Assembly (NCBI GenBank): GCA_009837885.1 | Contig: VXSP01000044.1 | Span: 123,961 to 187,960 of the forward strand | Reading direction: 5' to 3' | Source of the DNA: Holophagales bacterium | Lineage (GTDB): Bacteria; Acidobacteriota; Thermoanaerobaculia; Multivoradales; Multivoraceae | DNA: 64,000 nt | Part shown: piece by piece, positions 48,268-56,451 of the stretch | How the letters are laid out: the number at the start of each line of letters is the position of its first letter | Position numbering within the stretch: the stretch's first letter is position 1 | Translations under genes and position numbers: made by a program | Notes under the pieces: model-generated | The model's database searches: none | The model's input: only the letters and a program-made list of their open reading frames with translations | Told to the model about the DNA's origin: nothing

Positions 48268-48315
48268 TCTTATCTGTCTCCGTCCGTTGTTTCCGTGGTT
48301 TGCGGGGCCGGTACT

Positions 48316-49191
48316 CTACGCGACGACGGCCACGCCCTGGCTCACGGCCTCCTGGCCCTCCGCGTTGAGGACCCGGAAGGCGACCTGGAGCCCGCCGTCC
48401 CCGGGCTCTCCGGTGGGCGCGTGCTCAACCGCGATCGAGGTGCCCGGGATGACCATCGCGCTGAATCGGCCGTAGAGGCGCCTGAGCCGCAGAGGATCGC
48501 CGCCGCCGTACGCACGCAGCACCTCGCGTCCGGCGAGAGCCCAGGTCGCCGTGCCGTGCAGGATGATGTCGGGCAGGCCCGCCCCCAGCGCCACCTCGCG
48601 TTCCGTGTGGATCGGATTCCAGATCCGGGCGCATTCCGTGTAGACGTGGGGCATCTCCCGCGGCACGAAGATCTCGCTCCGGGCCCGGCCGTTCCCGCCG
48701 AGGCTGAGTCTGGGCGGTTCGGGGCAGGGTTCCGTCTCAGCGTTGGAGCCGACGGTGTCGACGCCGCGGAAGATCGAACGCGACCAGGAGGTGGTGACCG
48801 GCCGGCCTTCCTGGTCGACGGTGTCGAGGCGGGTCGTCAGCAGCACCCCGGCGCGCGTGCTCCGGATACCGACGTAGCGGCCGCGGGTGGTCAGCGAGTC
48901 GCCGGGGCGGATCGGACGGTGGAAGTGGGAGTCCTGGCTGGCGTGGACGCCGCGCCGCAACTCGTGTGGCTCGCCGCCAAGGAGCTCCGACCCCCGGCCG
49001 CGGCTGACGACGGGCCACTCGAGCGACACGCAGTACGAAGGCGGCGCCGCGACGCCGCCGTTTCGGGCGTCGTCGAACACGGCGTCGCAGGTGTCGCCGA
49101 TGCCAGCCGCGTAGGCGAGCACGTCGCGGACGGTGACGTCGATCGTCGAGGACGAGAGTTCGCTGCCGGCTGCGGCGGTCGACAGGGGCAT
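48316..49191 (-). CDS. MaoC/FAS1-like acyl dehydratase (double hotdog)
   Basis: 291 aa with two hotdog halves. The first has 'IDVTVRDVLAYAAGIGD'; the second carries 'YTECARIWNPIHTEREVA' and 'GLPDIILHGTATWALAGREV'. The hydratase-2 motif normally has an Asp two residues before NPxH (GDWNPxH); here the equivalent reads RIWNPIH, so His is kept and Asp is replaced, as in a known actinobacterial-type subgroup. It may hydrate enoyl-CoA to (R)-3-hydroxyacyl-CoA, supplying PHA synthase, or act on a related thioester. 22 nt after phaR. Confidence 0.85.
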   Translation of the reverse strand: MPLSTAAAGSELSSSTIDVTVRDVLAYAAGIGDTCDAVFDDARNGGVAAPPSYCVSLEWPVVSRGRGSELLGGEPHELRRGVHASQDSHFHRPIRPGDSLTTRGRYVGIRSTRAGVLLTTRLDTVDQEGRPVTTSWSRSIFRGVDTVGSNAETEPCPEPPRLSLGGNGRARSEIFVPREMPHVYTECARIWNPIHTEREVALGAGLPDIILHGTATWALAGREVLRAYGGGDPLRLRRLYGRFSAMVIPGTSIAVEHAPTGEPGDGGLQVAFRVLNAEGQEAVSQGVAVVA

Positions 49192-49213
49192 CGCTTCGCG
49201 CGTCCGGGGCGGG

Positions 49214-49819
49214 TCAGTCGGGGGTATCCGCCAGGCGGCGCTCGAGATCCTGGAGCCGGCTCTTCAGTTCATCGAGTTCGGCACGGGCGGCGTTGCCGCC
49301 GTCCTCCTGGGCGGGCGAGGCGGGTGGAGGGGCCGGCCGTTCGGGGGCCCTGTCGCCGCCAGCCCTGCCGAACACTCCTTCCATCTGGCGCGTCATCTGC
49401 GCGTGCATCTCTTCGGCCATGGCGCGAGGGTCCCAGAGTCGCATCCAGGACGGGTCGGGCGCGAACGGGCTCCGCCGCATCGTCTCCCGCACCCGTTCGT
49501 AGACCTCGCCGGCGCTCTTCAGGTACCACTGGAAGAAGTCCCGGCCCGCCTGGTCCCGCGCCCGGACCAGGTCGCGGAGGAACTCAAGCGGCGGTCCGTG
49601 CTCGGGGTCCTTGGCGCCGTCGACGATGATCTGGGTCAGGACGTGGCGGGTGACGTCCTCGCCCGTCTTCGAGTCGACGACCTGGATGTCCCGGCCGCCG
49701 CGGACGAGTTCGGCGACGCCGTCCAGGTTCACGTAGCGGCTGCTGTGGGTGTCGTACAGCCGGCGGTTCTCGTACTTCTTGATGACGATGGGGGCGAGCG
49801 ACTTGCGGGAGGTGTTCAT
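49214..49819 (-). CDS. phaR: PhaR, PHA synthesis transcriptional repressor
   Basis: 201 aa. The N-terminal DNA-binding module 'PIVIKKYENRRLYDTHSSRY' with 'VNLDGVAELVRGG' is diagnostic of PhaR/PhbF, followed by the PHB-accumulation domain 'DVTRHVLTQIIVDGA'. The C-terminal part ends in a coiled-coil ('RAELDELKSRLQDLERRLAD'). PhaR represses phasin and its own gene when no polymer is present and is titrated off DNA by PHA granules. It is divergent from the phasin gene with a 209-nt shared region containing a TGC/GCA palindrome. Confidence 0.93.
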   Translation of the reverse strand: MNTSRKSLAPIVIKKYENRRLYDTHSSRYVNLDGVAELVRGGRDIQVVDSKTGEDVTRHVLTQIIVDGAKDPEHGPPLEFLRDLVRARDQAGRDFFQWYLKSAGEVYERVRETMRRSPFAPDPSWMRLWDPRAMAEEMHAQMTRQMEGVFGRAGGDRAPERPAPPPASPAQEDGGNAARAELDELKSRLQDLERRLADTPD

Positions 49820-49887
49820 GTCACGGGTGTAAGTCGAGCCGCGAGGAATCAGTCATGCGGAGGGGGGTTGACACAGCGCAGCATAAT

Positions 49888-49914
49888 GTGCAGCATTCTT
49901 GCTGCACTGCACAA
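49888..49914. promoter_or_regulatory. Putative PhaR operator in the phaR-phasin intergenic region
   Basis: Two overlapping palindromes: GTGCAGC/GCTGCAC arms around ATTCTT (49888-49907) and TTGCTGCACTGCACAA (49899-49914). PhaR of Paracoccus and rhizobia binds TGC/GCA-rich palindromes of this kind. A TTGACA sits just upstream at 49868-49873 but no good -10 matches it. The site lies 69 nt from phaR and 115 nt from the phasin start, so one operator could control both directions. Confidence 0.6.
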
Positions 49915-50028
49915 GACGGGCGCCGTCAACCGAAGCGACCGTCGCCGGTGCAATCTTCGAAACAGGCTTGCGAGCCGAAACTACGTGGGCCATCCGGGCA
50001 ACGGATCGTACCACCCAGGAGACCTCAG

Positions 50029-50364
50029 ATGACGACCAGCACAACCACGGCGCCGACCAGCCCGAGCCTGCCTTTTCGCGGCACGATGATCGACGCCAAC
50101 CGGCGGGCCCTCGACTTCCAGAAGCGCGTCTTCGACACGAGCTTCGACATGGTGGCTTCGATGCAGGAGCGCCGCGAAGAGGCGATCAGCAAGTGGACCG
50201 AGAACTCCGAGCGGCTCCCGGCCGAAGCCAAGAGCCTTGTCCAGGAGTGGATCCGCCTGTTCCAGGACGGCCGCAGCTCCTACCGCTCCGCGGTCGACGC
50301 GAGCTTCGGTCTGGCGAACAGCTACCTCGACTCGCTCACCGCGCAGGCGGAGGAGTCGTCGTAG
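50029..50364 (+). CDS. Phasin (PHA granule surface protein)
   Basis: 111 aa from ATG 50029, preceded by AGGAGA; the ORF-track form is longer at the N-terminus without support. After a short Thr/Ser lead, it is a single amphipathic helical region ('MIDANRRALDFQKRVFDTSF', 'ISKWTENSERLPAEAKSLV') as in phasins. It should coat PHA granules and limit their size. The neighbouring phaR, PhaE-like and phaC genes support this. No conserved motif is decisive, so the name rests partly on context. Confidence 0.8.
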   Translation: MTTSTTTAPTSPSLPFRGTMIDANRRALDFQKRVFDTSFDMVASMQERREEAISKWTENSERLPAEAKSLVQEWIRLFQDGRSSYRSAVDASFGLANSYLDSLTAQAEESS

Positions 50365-50373
50365 GCTAGTTGT

Positions 50374-50790
50374 ATGGCCGACGATCGCCCGCCCCAGAAG
50401 CCGCCGCCCGATCCCTTCGCCGCCTGGCGGGAGTGGGTCACCCAGTCCGAACACCAGATGAACAAGGTGTTCAACGACATGATGGGCACGGACCAGTTCG
50501 CTCGCGCTTCGGGCGGCTGGATCGAGGCGATGACCATGTTCCAGCAGACGATGAACGAGGGCGCGCAGCGCTACCTCCAGGCGGTGAACCTGCCGACGCG
50601 CAACGATCTCAGCGAGCTCGCGGAGCGTTTGACCGCGGTGGAGGAGAGGTTGCTGCGGATCGAGGGGCTGCTGGCCGAGGCGATCGGACGGAAAGGCGAC
50701 GCGAAGCCGGCGCCCCGGCCGGCTCGGACCCGCCGCCCGCCGTCCAAGCGGAAGGCGAAAGCTCCGGACGAAGGGCCGGCATCGGAATGA
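50374..50790 (+). CDS. Small PhaE/PhaM-like PHA synthase accessory subunit with basic tail
   Basis: 138 aa. The middle has 'LQAVNLPTRNDLSELAERLT' followed by a coiled-coil ('AVEERLLRIEGLL'); this 'NLPTRxDxxxLxxRL' box is shared by class III PhaE, PhaM and Bacillus PhaR subunits. PhaE proteins are usually near 300-400 aa, so this is a short form. The C-terminus is Lys/Arg/Pro/Ala-rich ('PARTRRPPSKRKAKAP'), like the DNA-binding tails of PhaM or PhaF. It ends in an ATGA overlap with phaC, supporting a complex with the synthase. Confidence 0.75.
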   Translation: MADDRPPQKPPPDPFAAWREWVTQSEHQMNKVFNDMMGTDQFARASGGWIEAMTMFQQTMNEGAQRYLQAVNLPTRNDLSELAERLTAVEERLLRIEGLLAEAIGRKGDAKPAPRPARTRRPPSKRKAKAPDEGPASE

Positions 50791-51914
50791 CGACAGCGTC
50801 GGCCGGCCCTTCGGCCCGCAGTGCGACGCCCGTGCTGGACGCGACCGCCGGGGTCGCGGACAGCGTACGGCGCGAAGTGCAGCGCGCGTTCCGCCGGAGC
50901 GTCAAGGGCCTCGAGTACATCTCGACAGGCGATCCGGGCGTAGGCCTGACGCCGAAGGACACGGTCCACAGCCGGGGCACGCTCCGCCTGTACCACTACC
51001 GGGCGCGGGTGGACGAGGTGTACCGGACACCGATCCTGCTGGTCATGTCCCTGATCAGCAAGCCCTACATCCTCGACCTGGCGCCGGGCCACAGCCTGAT
51101 CGAGTTTCTGCTCGACCGCGGCTTCGACGTCTACATGATCGACTGGGGCACGCCCCGGCCCGAAGACAGCCGGCTACGGCTCGAGGACTACGTGCTCGAC
51201 TTTGTTCCCGAGTGCGTGGAGATCGTTCACGAGCGGAGCGGCGAGCCGGACGTGTCGGTCGTCGGCTACTGCATGGGCGGGCTGCTGGCCGCGCTGTACG
51301 CGGCGCTTCATCCCGACGTGTCGTCCGGCGGCCGGCTGCGCAACCTGGCCTGCTTCACGACGCCGGTCAACTACGACGGGATGGGCCTGTTCAGGACCTG
51401 GACCGACCCAGCCCACTTCGACGTCGACCGGATCGTCGACCGGCTGGGCAACGTCCCGCCGCAGATGCTCTACGCCTCCTTCAACGCCCTGCGCCCGGCG
51501 TCCCAGGTCGCGGGTCGGGTGCGGCTCTGGGACAACATGTGGAACGACGAGTTCGTGACGTCGTACCGGCGCCTCCAGCGCTGGGCCGCCGACCAGATCC
51601 CCTTCCCGGGCGAGTGCTTCCGTCAGACGACGAAGGAGCTCCAGCAGCAGAACCTGCTGATGAAGGGCGAGTTCCGGCTGGGCGGCAGGCTCGTGGACCT
51701 CTCGAGCATCCAGGTTCCCTTCATCCACGTCGTCGCGGAGCACGACCACATCGTGCCGTACGAAGCGGCACGCGACCTGGTCGGAATGGTCGGCTCCGAG
51801 GACAGGCAGGAACTCACTCTGAAGGGCGGCCACGTCAGCCTGGTCGCTGGGGCGAACGCGGTGCGCCGCCTGTGGCCGCGCCTCGAGGAGTGGCTGGCCG
51901 AGCGCTCGGTCTAA
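50787..51914 (+). CDS. phaC: PHA synthase PhaC, class III-like
   Basis: 375 aa from ATG 50787, typical of class III/IV synthases. The alpha/beta-hydrolase lipase-like box is 'VVGYCMGG' with nucleophile Cys162; the acid is Asp319 in 'VVAEHDHIVP' and the base is the His in 'KGGHVSLV' near 348. 'PILLVMSLISKPYILDL' and 'GFDVYMIDWGTP' are conserved PhaC segments. It polymerises 3-hydroxyacyl-CoA into polyester at the granule surface. The 4-nt overlap with the PhaE-like gene suggests an obligate partner. Confidence 0.94.
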   Translation: MTTASAGPSARSATPVLDATAGVADSVRREVQRAFRRSVKGLEYISTGDPGVGLTPKDTVHSRGTLRLYHYRARVDEVYRTPILLVMSLISKPYILDLAPGHSLIEFLLDRGFDVYMIDWGTPRPEDSRLRLEDYVLDFVPECVEIVHERSGEPDVSVVGYCMGGLLAALYAALHPDVSSGGRLRNLACFTTPVNYDGMGLFRTWTDPAHFDVDRIVDRLGNVPPQMLYASFNALRPASQVAGRVRLWDNMWNDEFVTSYRRLQRWAADQIPFPGECFRQTTKELQQQNLLMKGEFRLGGRLVDLSSIQVPFIHVVAEHDHIVPYEAARDLVGMVGSEDRQELTLKGGHVSLVAGANAVRRLWPRLEEWLAERSV

Positions 51915-51927
51915 GGGGAAGAACGAG

Positions 51928-52569
51928 ATGGCAAACGAGAAGAAGCGGGTCGAAGACGAAGGTCCGGTATCGATCGCGCCCGCCGACCGGGTGGCGCGGC
52001 GGCTGAACGCCCGCGAGCTGACGGTGCGGCCCATGGACGCGGACGACCGGTCGACCGTGCTTGCCTTCGCCGAGGGTCTTCCGGACCACGATCTCCTGTT
52101 CCTGCGCCGCGACATCCGCGACGCCGAGGTGGTCGACCAGTGGATCGGCGAGATCGAGTCGGGCCAGATGACGACCTTGCTCGCCCTGGCGGACGCGGAG
52201 CTGATCGGCTACGCCTCGATCGACCGCAGCCAGTTGCAGTGGTCCTCCCACGTCGCCGAGATCCGGGTCGTGATCTCCGAGTCGGCGCGCGCAAAGGGCC
52301 TCGGCCGGCTGCTCGTCGAGCAGGCGTTTCAGGCGGCCGTCGCGGCCGGCATCGAGAAGGTCGTGGCGAGGATGACGCCGGACCAGAAGGGCGCCGTCGC
52401 CGCCTTCGAGGGACTCGGCTTCCGCCCCGAAGGGCTGATGCGGAATCACGTCCGCGACCTCTCCGGCGAGAAGCACGACCTGCTCGTCATGGGGCTCGAC
52501 GTCGTCGCCCTGCACGGGACGCTCGAGAGCTACGGCCTCGACGAGGCAGTAGCCGCCGCCGGCGAGTAG
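51928..52569 (+). CDS. GNAT-family N-acetyltransferase
   Basis: 213 aa. The acetyl-CoA-binding region is 'AEIRVVISESARAKGLGRLL' followed by 'VEQAFQAAVAAGIEKVVARM' and 'AFEGLGFRPEGLM', the usual GNAT motif A and B. An N-terminal charged extension of about 25 residues precedes 'ARELTVRPMDADD'. Start supported by AGGGGAAG. Substrate unknown. It lies 13 nt after phaC, so it may be co-transcribed with the PHA genes, but no functional link is known. Confidence 0.88.
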   Translation: MANEKKRVEDEGPVSIAPADRVARRLNARELTVRPMDADDRSTVLAFAEGLPDHDLLFLRRDIRDAEVVDQWIGEIESGQMTTLLALADAELIGYASIDRSQLQWSSHVAEIRVVISESARAKGLGRLLVEQAFQAAVAAGIEKVVARMTPDQKGAVAAFEGLGFRPEGLMRNHVRDLSGEKHDLLVMGLDVVALHGTLESYGLDEAVAAAGE

Positions 52570-52620
52570 GTTGCCGCGTTACGATCCGGCAACTCGCTGA
52601 ACGCCTGAGGAGACGAACCC

Positions 52621-54159
52621 ATGCGAGACAACGCCGGACTCATCCTGACCAAGCGCGCCTTCCTGTCGCCGGACATGGAGGGTTTCGTCGACGTCGACAG
52701 CGATCGCCGCTTCACGTTCCTGGAGTGGAACCTCCGCTCGAACCGTACCGCCAACGCCCTCCGTGAACTCGGCGTGGGCAAGGGCGACCGCGTGGCGCTG
52801 CTGCTGATGAACAGCGTCGAGTACATGGAGACCTTCTTCGCGGTGGCCAAGATCGGCGCCGTCTGCGTGCCGCTCAACTGGCGGCTGACGCCCGAGGAAC
52901 TCTCCTTCATCATCCGCGACGCCGGCGCCGAGACGCTGATCTTTGGCGACGAGTTCCAGGCCCAGGTGCTGGACCTCATCGCGCGCGGCGGCGGCGAGAA
53001 CGGCACGAACGTCACGAGGTGGGTCCACGTCGGCCCGGACGAGCAGCGGCCCGACGGCTGCCTCTCCTACCTCGACGCGACGACGGCGGCGAGCGACGAC
53101 GAGCCCGCGATAGCGGCGGCGGACAGCGACCTGCTGTACATCATGTACACCTCCGGGACGACGGGGTTACCCAAGGGCGCGGTTCACACGCACGAGTCGG
53201 CGCTGTGGGCGTGCCTGACCATCATGGCCAGTGCGGACACCCGGTACGGTGACCGCTATCTCGTGTCCCTGCCTCTCTTCCACGTCGGCGCCCTGACGCC
53301 GGCGACCGGCAACGTCCACCGCGGCAGCACCAGCATCGTCATGCGCTCCTTCGATCCGGTGCGCACCTGGCAGTTGGTCGACGAAGAGAAGGTCGACGTC
53401 ATGCTCAAGGTGCCGGCGATGCTGAACTTCATGCTTCAGGTCTACGACCCGGAGCGCTGCAGGCACGAGCGGCTTCGCTGGGTCATGAGCGGCGCGGCGC
53501 CGGTGCCGGTCAATCTGATCGAGGCCTACGAGAAGCTCGGTATCGAGATTCACCAGGTCTACGGGTTGACCGAGACCTGCGGTCCCGCCTGCCTGATCTC
53601 GCCCGAGGACGCGATCCGCAAGGCCGGCTCGACCGGCAAGGCCTTCTTCCACACCTCCGTGCGCGTCGTCGACAACGACGGCAACGACTGCGCGCCCGGC
53701 GAGGCGGGCGAGGTTCTGGTCGCCGGCCGCCACCTGATGAAGGAGTACTGGAACCGGCCGGAGGCCACCGCCGAGAGTCTCGTGGACGGCTGGTTCTACA
53801 CCGGCGACGGCGCGGTGATGGACGAGGACGGCTTCGTCTACATCCAGGACCGGCTGAAGGACATGATCATCTCCGGCGGCGAGAACGTGTATCCCGCGGA
53901 ACTCGAAGAAGTCATCGGCCGCCACCCCAAGGTCCTCGAAGTCGGCGTCATCGGCCGCGAGAGCGAGAAGTGGGGCGAGTCCCCGGTCGCCATCGTCGTC
54001 CGCTCCGACGAGAGCCTCGAAGGCGAGGAGGTCCTCGAGTTCTGCCAGGACAAGCTGGCCCGCTTCAAGCAACCGGTCGCGGTCCACTTCATCGACGAGT
54101 TGCCGCGCAACCCGTCGGGGAAGATCCTGAAGCGGTTGCTGCGCGAACAGTTCAACTGA
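52621..54159 (+). CDS. Acyl-CoA synthetase (AMP-forming, long/medium-chain type)
   Basis: 512 aa. AMP-binding motif 'YTSGTTGLPKG' near residue 179, 'HQVYGLTETCG', 'GWFYTGDGAVMDEDGFVYIQ' with 'DRLKDMIISGGENVYPAELE', and the C-terminal catalytic Lys in 'NPSGKILKRLL'. GAGGAGACG precedes the ATG. It activates a carboxylic acid through an acyl-AMP to acyl-CoA, feeding beta-oxidation or PHA monomer supply. The acid is unknown. Its stop overlaps the probable beginning of the BCCT transporter frame. Confidence 0.93.
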   Translation: MRDNAGLILTKRAFLSPDMEGFVDVDSDRRFTFLEWNLRSNRTANALRELGVGKGDRVALLLMNSVEYMETFFAVAKIGAVCVPLNWRLTPEELSFIIRDAGAETLIFGDEFQAQVLDLIARGGGENGTNVTRWVHVGPDEQRPDGCLSYLDATTAASDDEPAIAAADSDLLYIMYTSGTTGLPKGAVHTHESALWACLTIMASADTRYGDRYLVSLPLFHVGALTPATGNVHRGSTSIVMRSFDPVRTWQLVDEEKVDVMLKVPAMLNFMLQVYDPERCRHERLRWVMSGAAPVPVNLIEAYEKLGIEIHQVYGLTETCGPACLISPEDAIRKAGSTGKAFFHTSVRVVDNDGNDCAPGEAGEVLVAGRHLMKEYWNRPEATAESLVDGWFYTGDGAVMDEDGFVYIQDRLKDMIISGGENVYPAELEEVIGRHPKVLEVGVIGRESEKWGESPVAIVVRSDESLEGEEVLEFCQDKLARFKQPVAVHFIDELPRNPSGKILKRLLREQFN

Positions 54160-55751
54160 GTCGGCGCCCCCAGGTCCGCGTCGGGCAGGACAACATCACC
54201 CCGTTCGGGCTCGACATTCACCACCCGGTGTTCGTCGTCTCGGGTGCTGTGATCGTCCTGTTCGTGCTCGGCACGCTGGTCTTCCAGAGCCAGGCGGCGC
54301 GGTTCTTCAGCTGGTTGCTCCCGGCGATCATCGGCGCCTTCGACTGGTTCTTCCTGTCGGCCGGCAACGTCTTCGTTCTCTTCGCCCTGCTGCTCGTGTT
54401 CCTGCCGGTCGGCAGGGTGCGGCTGGGCGGCCCGGACGCCAAGCCGGAGTTCTCGTACCCGGGCTGGCTCGGGATGCTGTTCGCCGCCGGCATGGGGATC
54501 GGGCTGATGTACTTCGGCGTTTCGGAGCCGCTGTCCCACTTCGGCGCCGCCATCGACGGGCCGGTGATGGACGGCGGCCTGCGCAGCGATGCCGCGCCGC
54601 TAGCTGGCGCCGCCGGGGACGCGCTGGCCGCGCGCGACCTCGCGATGGCGGCGACGATCTACCACTGGGGCCTGCACCCGTGGGCGATCTACGCCGTGGT
54701 CGGCCTGGCGCTGGCCTTCTTCGCCTACAACCACGGCCTGCCGCTGACCCTGCGCTCGGCCTTCTACCCGATTCTGGGCGACCGCGTGCGGGGCTGGTGG
54801 GGACATCTGATCGACGTCCTGGCGGTGTTCGCCACCCTTTTCGGCCTGGCGACCTCGCTGGGACTGGGGACCACCCAGGCCCTGGCCGGATTCAACCTGC
54901 TCTACGGCTGGGGCACGGGCGGTCTGGCCGCCGTGGTGCTGATCGGCGTCATCACGTTGCTCGCCGTCGTCTCGGTTGTACGCGGCCTGGACGGCGGCAT
55001 CAAGGTGCTGTCGGGAGTCAACATGACACTAGCCCTGGCCCTGTTGCTCGCGGTTGTCGTGATTGGCCCGACTGGCGAGATCCTGGTCACCGCCGCCAGG
55101 GGCGCGTTGGCCTATGGCGCGAACTTCGTGCCCCTGGCGATGCCGTTCGGTCGTGAGGACACGGGCTTCTCGCATGACTGGACCACGTTCTACTGGGCCT
55201 GGTGGGTGTCCTGGTCGCCGTTCGTGGGCATGTTCATCGCCCGAGTCTCTCGCGGCCGGACCGTGCGCGAGTTCGTCGTGTGCGTGACTCTCATCCCGAC
55301 GCTGCTGTCGATCGTGTGGATGGCGGCCTTCGGCGGCACCGCGATCTCCCAGACGATCGCGGACAGCACGGCGCCGGTGGCGTCCGCGGCCCAGGAGGTC
55401 ATGCTCTTCCGGATGGTCGAGCAGTTCCCGCTCAGCGCGGTGCTGTCGCTCGCCGGCATCGTGCTGGTGCTCGTGTTCTTCGTCACCTCGTCCGACTCCG
55501 GCTCGCTCGTCGTCGACACGATCACCGCGGGCGGCAAGGAAGACGTGCCGACCAGCCAGCGTGTCTTCTGGGCCACCCTCGAAGGCGTCGTCGCCGCGGT
55601 CCTGCTCCTGGTCGGCGGCACCGGCGCGCTGGACGCCCTGCGGGCGATGACCGTCTCGACGGGCCTGCCGTTCACACTCGTGTTGCTGGCGATGTGCTAC
55701 AGCATCTGGGTCGGCCTGTGGGCCGCGGTGCGGGAGAAGAGGGGCGTCTGA
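54156..55751 (+). CDS. BCCT-family (betaine/choline/carnitine) transporter
   Basis: About 531 aa. Twelve hydrophobic helices with BCCT signatures: 'GIGLMYFGVSEPLSHFG', 'IYHWGLHPWAIYA', 'WAWWVSWSPFVGMFIARVSRG' and 'FVTSSDSGSLVVD'. It takes up betaine, choline, carnitine or similar compounds with Na+ or H+. The start is unclear: the family N-terminus 'GLDIHHPVFVVSGAVIVL' has no ATG or GTG before the GTG at 54228, which would truncate the first helix. A CTG at 54156 overlapping the acyl-CoA synthetase stop is the best guess. Confidence 0.88.
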   Translation: MSRRPQVRVGQDNITPFGLDIHHPVFVVSGAVIVLFVLGTLVFQSQAARFFSWLLPAIIGAFDWFFLSAGNVFVLFALLLVFLPVGRVRLGGPDAKPEFSYPGWLGMLFAAGMGIGLMYFGVSEPLSHFGAAIDGPVMDGGLRSDAAPLAGAAGDALAARDLAMAATIYHWGLHPWAIYAVVGLALAFFAYNHGLPLTLRSAFYPILGDRVRGWWGHLIDVLAVFATLFGLATSLGLGTTQALAGFNLLYGWGTGGLAAVVLIGVITLLAVVSVVRGLDGGIKVLSGVNMTLALALLLAVVVIGPTGEILVTAARGALAYGANFVPLAMPFGREDTGFSHDWTTFYWAWWVSWSPFVGMFIARVSRGRTVREFVVCVTLIPTLLSIVWMAAFGGTAISQTIADSTAPVASAAQEVMLFRMVEQFPLSAVLSLAGIVLVLVFFVTSSDSGSLVVDTITAGGKEDVPTSQRVFWATLEGVVAAVLLLVGGTGALDALRAMTVSTGLPFTLVLLAMCYSIWVGLWAAVREKRGV

Positions 55752-55754
55752 CGG

Positions 55755-55985
55755 GCAGGAGGGGCCGCGGCCGTTGGCTTGGTGGTGGACCAGCGCGTCG
55801 AGGGCGTCGAGCAGATCCAGGCGATCCTCAAGTGCTTCCAGCAGCTGGAGATCGGAGGGCGGTACCAGCGCGGCTACAGTCTTACCCCTCGCCTGGACGG
55901 CGACTCGCGTACCGGCGGAGTGGACTCTTCTCGTGATTGCGGTGACGTTCGCCTGAAGTTCGGCGATTGGGAGTGTGTCATGCGT
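55755..55985 (-). pseudogene. Degenerate Phd/YefM-type antitoxin without start codon
   Basis: Not in the ORF track. From ACG at 55985 the minus strand reads 'THDTLPIAELQANVTAITRR', then 'VAVQARGKTVAALVPPSDLQ' and 'LLEALEDRLDLLDAL'. This is a full-length Phd/YefM match ('IAELxANxxxIxxxV', 'VxVxxxGKxVAALVP'). The codon where ATG is expected is ACG, no alternative start precedes it before an in-frame stop, and no own stop occurs before it runs into the BCCT gene antisense. No toxin gene is adjacent. Most of the 350-nt gap between BCCT and the next gene is this remnant. Confidence 0.7.
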
Positions 55986-56098
55986 GGCTACGGCCTCACG
56001 CCGTCCTGGTCATAGAGTACGCCACTCCGTCGAACCCGAGTCGAGCGATGTGGTCCGGTGATTCACGTAGTCACAGCGGCGTCGGGCCTCCTTGGTCC

Positions 56099-56380
56099 TC
56101 AGTGGTTCCCGGGCGCCGGGAACTCCTCCAGGAACCAGAACTCACCGTCGGTCGCGCCTGCCTCCTCCCCGACGGCGGCAGCTTCAGGTGTCGCCATGTA
56201 CGCCTCCGCCTTCGCCCGGTCCTCGATGCCGAGGATGAAGAACACCTCGTCGGGCTTGTCGGCGGAGCGCCATACGCGCTCGACGGAAAGACCGGCGGCC
56301 ATGCCGGCGGCCTCCTGCTCGTCGAAGACCTTCTTCCAGTGGTCGATGTCCTTGACGCGGTTGCGAACGAGCAGAACCAC
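56099..56380 (-). CDS. Small ABM-like (dimeric alpha-beta barrel) protein
   Basis: 93 aa from a GTG at 56380 chosen because AAGGAG lies six nt upstream; the ORF-track start (TTG, 13 codons earlier) includes that site in its coding part. 'MVLLVRNRVKDIDHWKKVFD' and 'VERVWRSADKPDEVFFILGI' with 'AKAEAYMATPEA' fit the ferredoxin-like antibiotic-biosynthesis-monooxygenase or cyclase-type fold. Function unknown; perhaps a small-molecule-modifying or protective enzyme. Confidence 0.7.
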   Translation of the reverse strand: MVLLVRNRVKDIDHWKKVFDEQEAAGMAAGLSVERVWRSADKPDEVFFILGIEDRAKAEAYMATPEAAAVGEEAGATDGEFWFLEEFPAPGNH

Positions 56381-56451
56381 AGTTAACTCCTTGTCAGTTG
56401 GTGCGTGTCGTTGCGACAACGGCTAGGGGTGGGGCGACCGACGGTCCGCCA

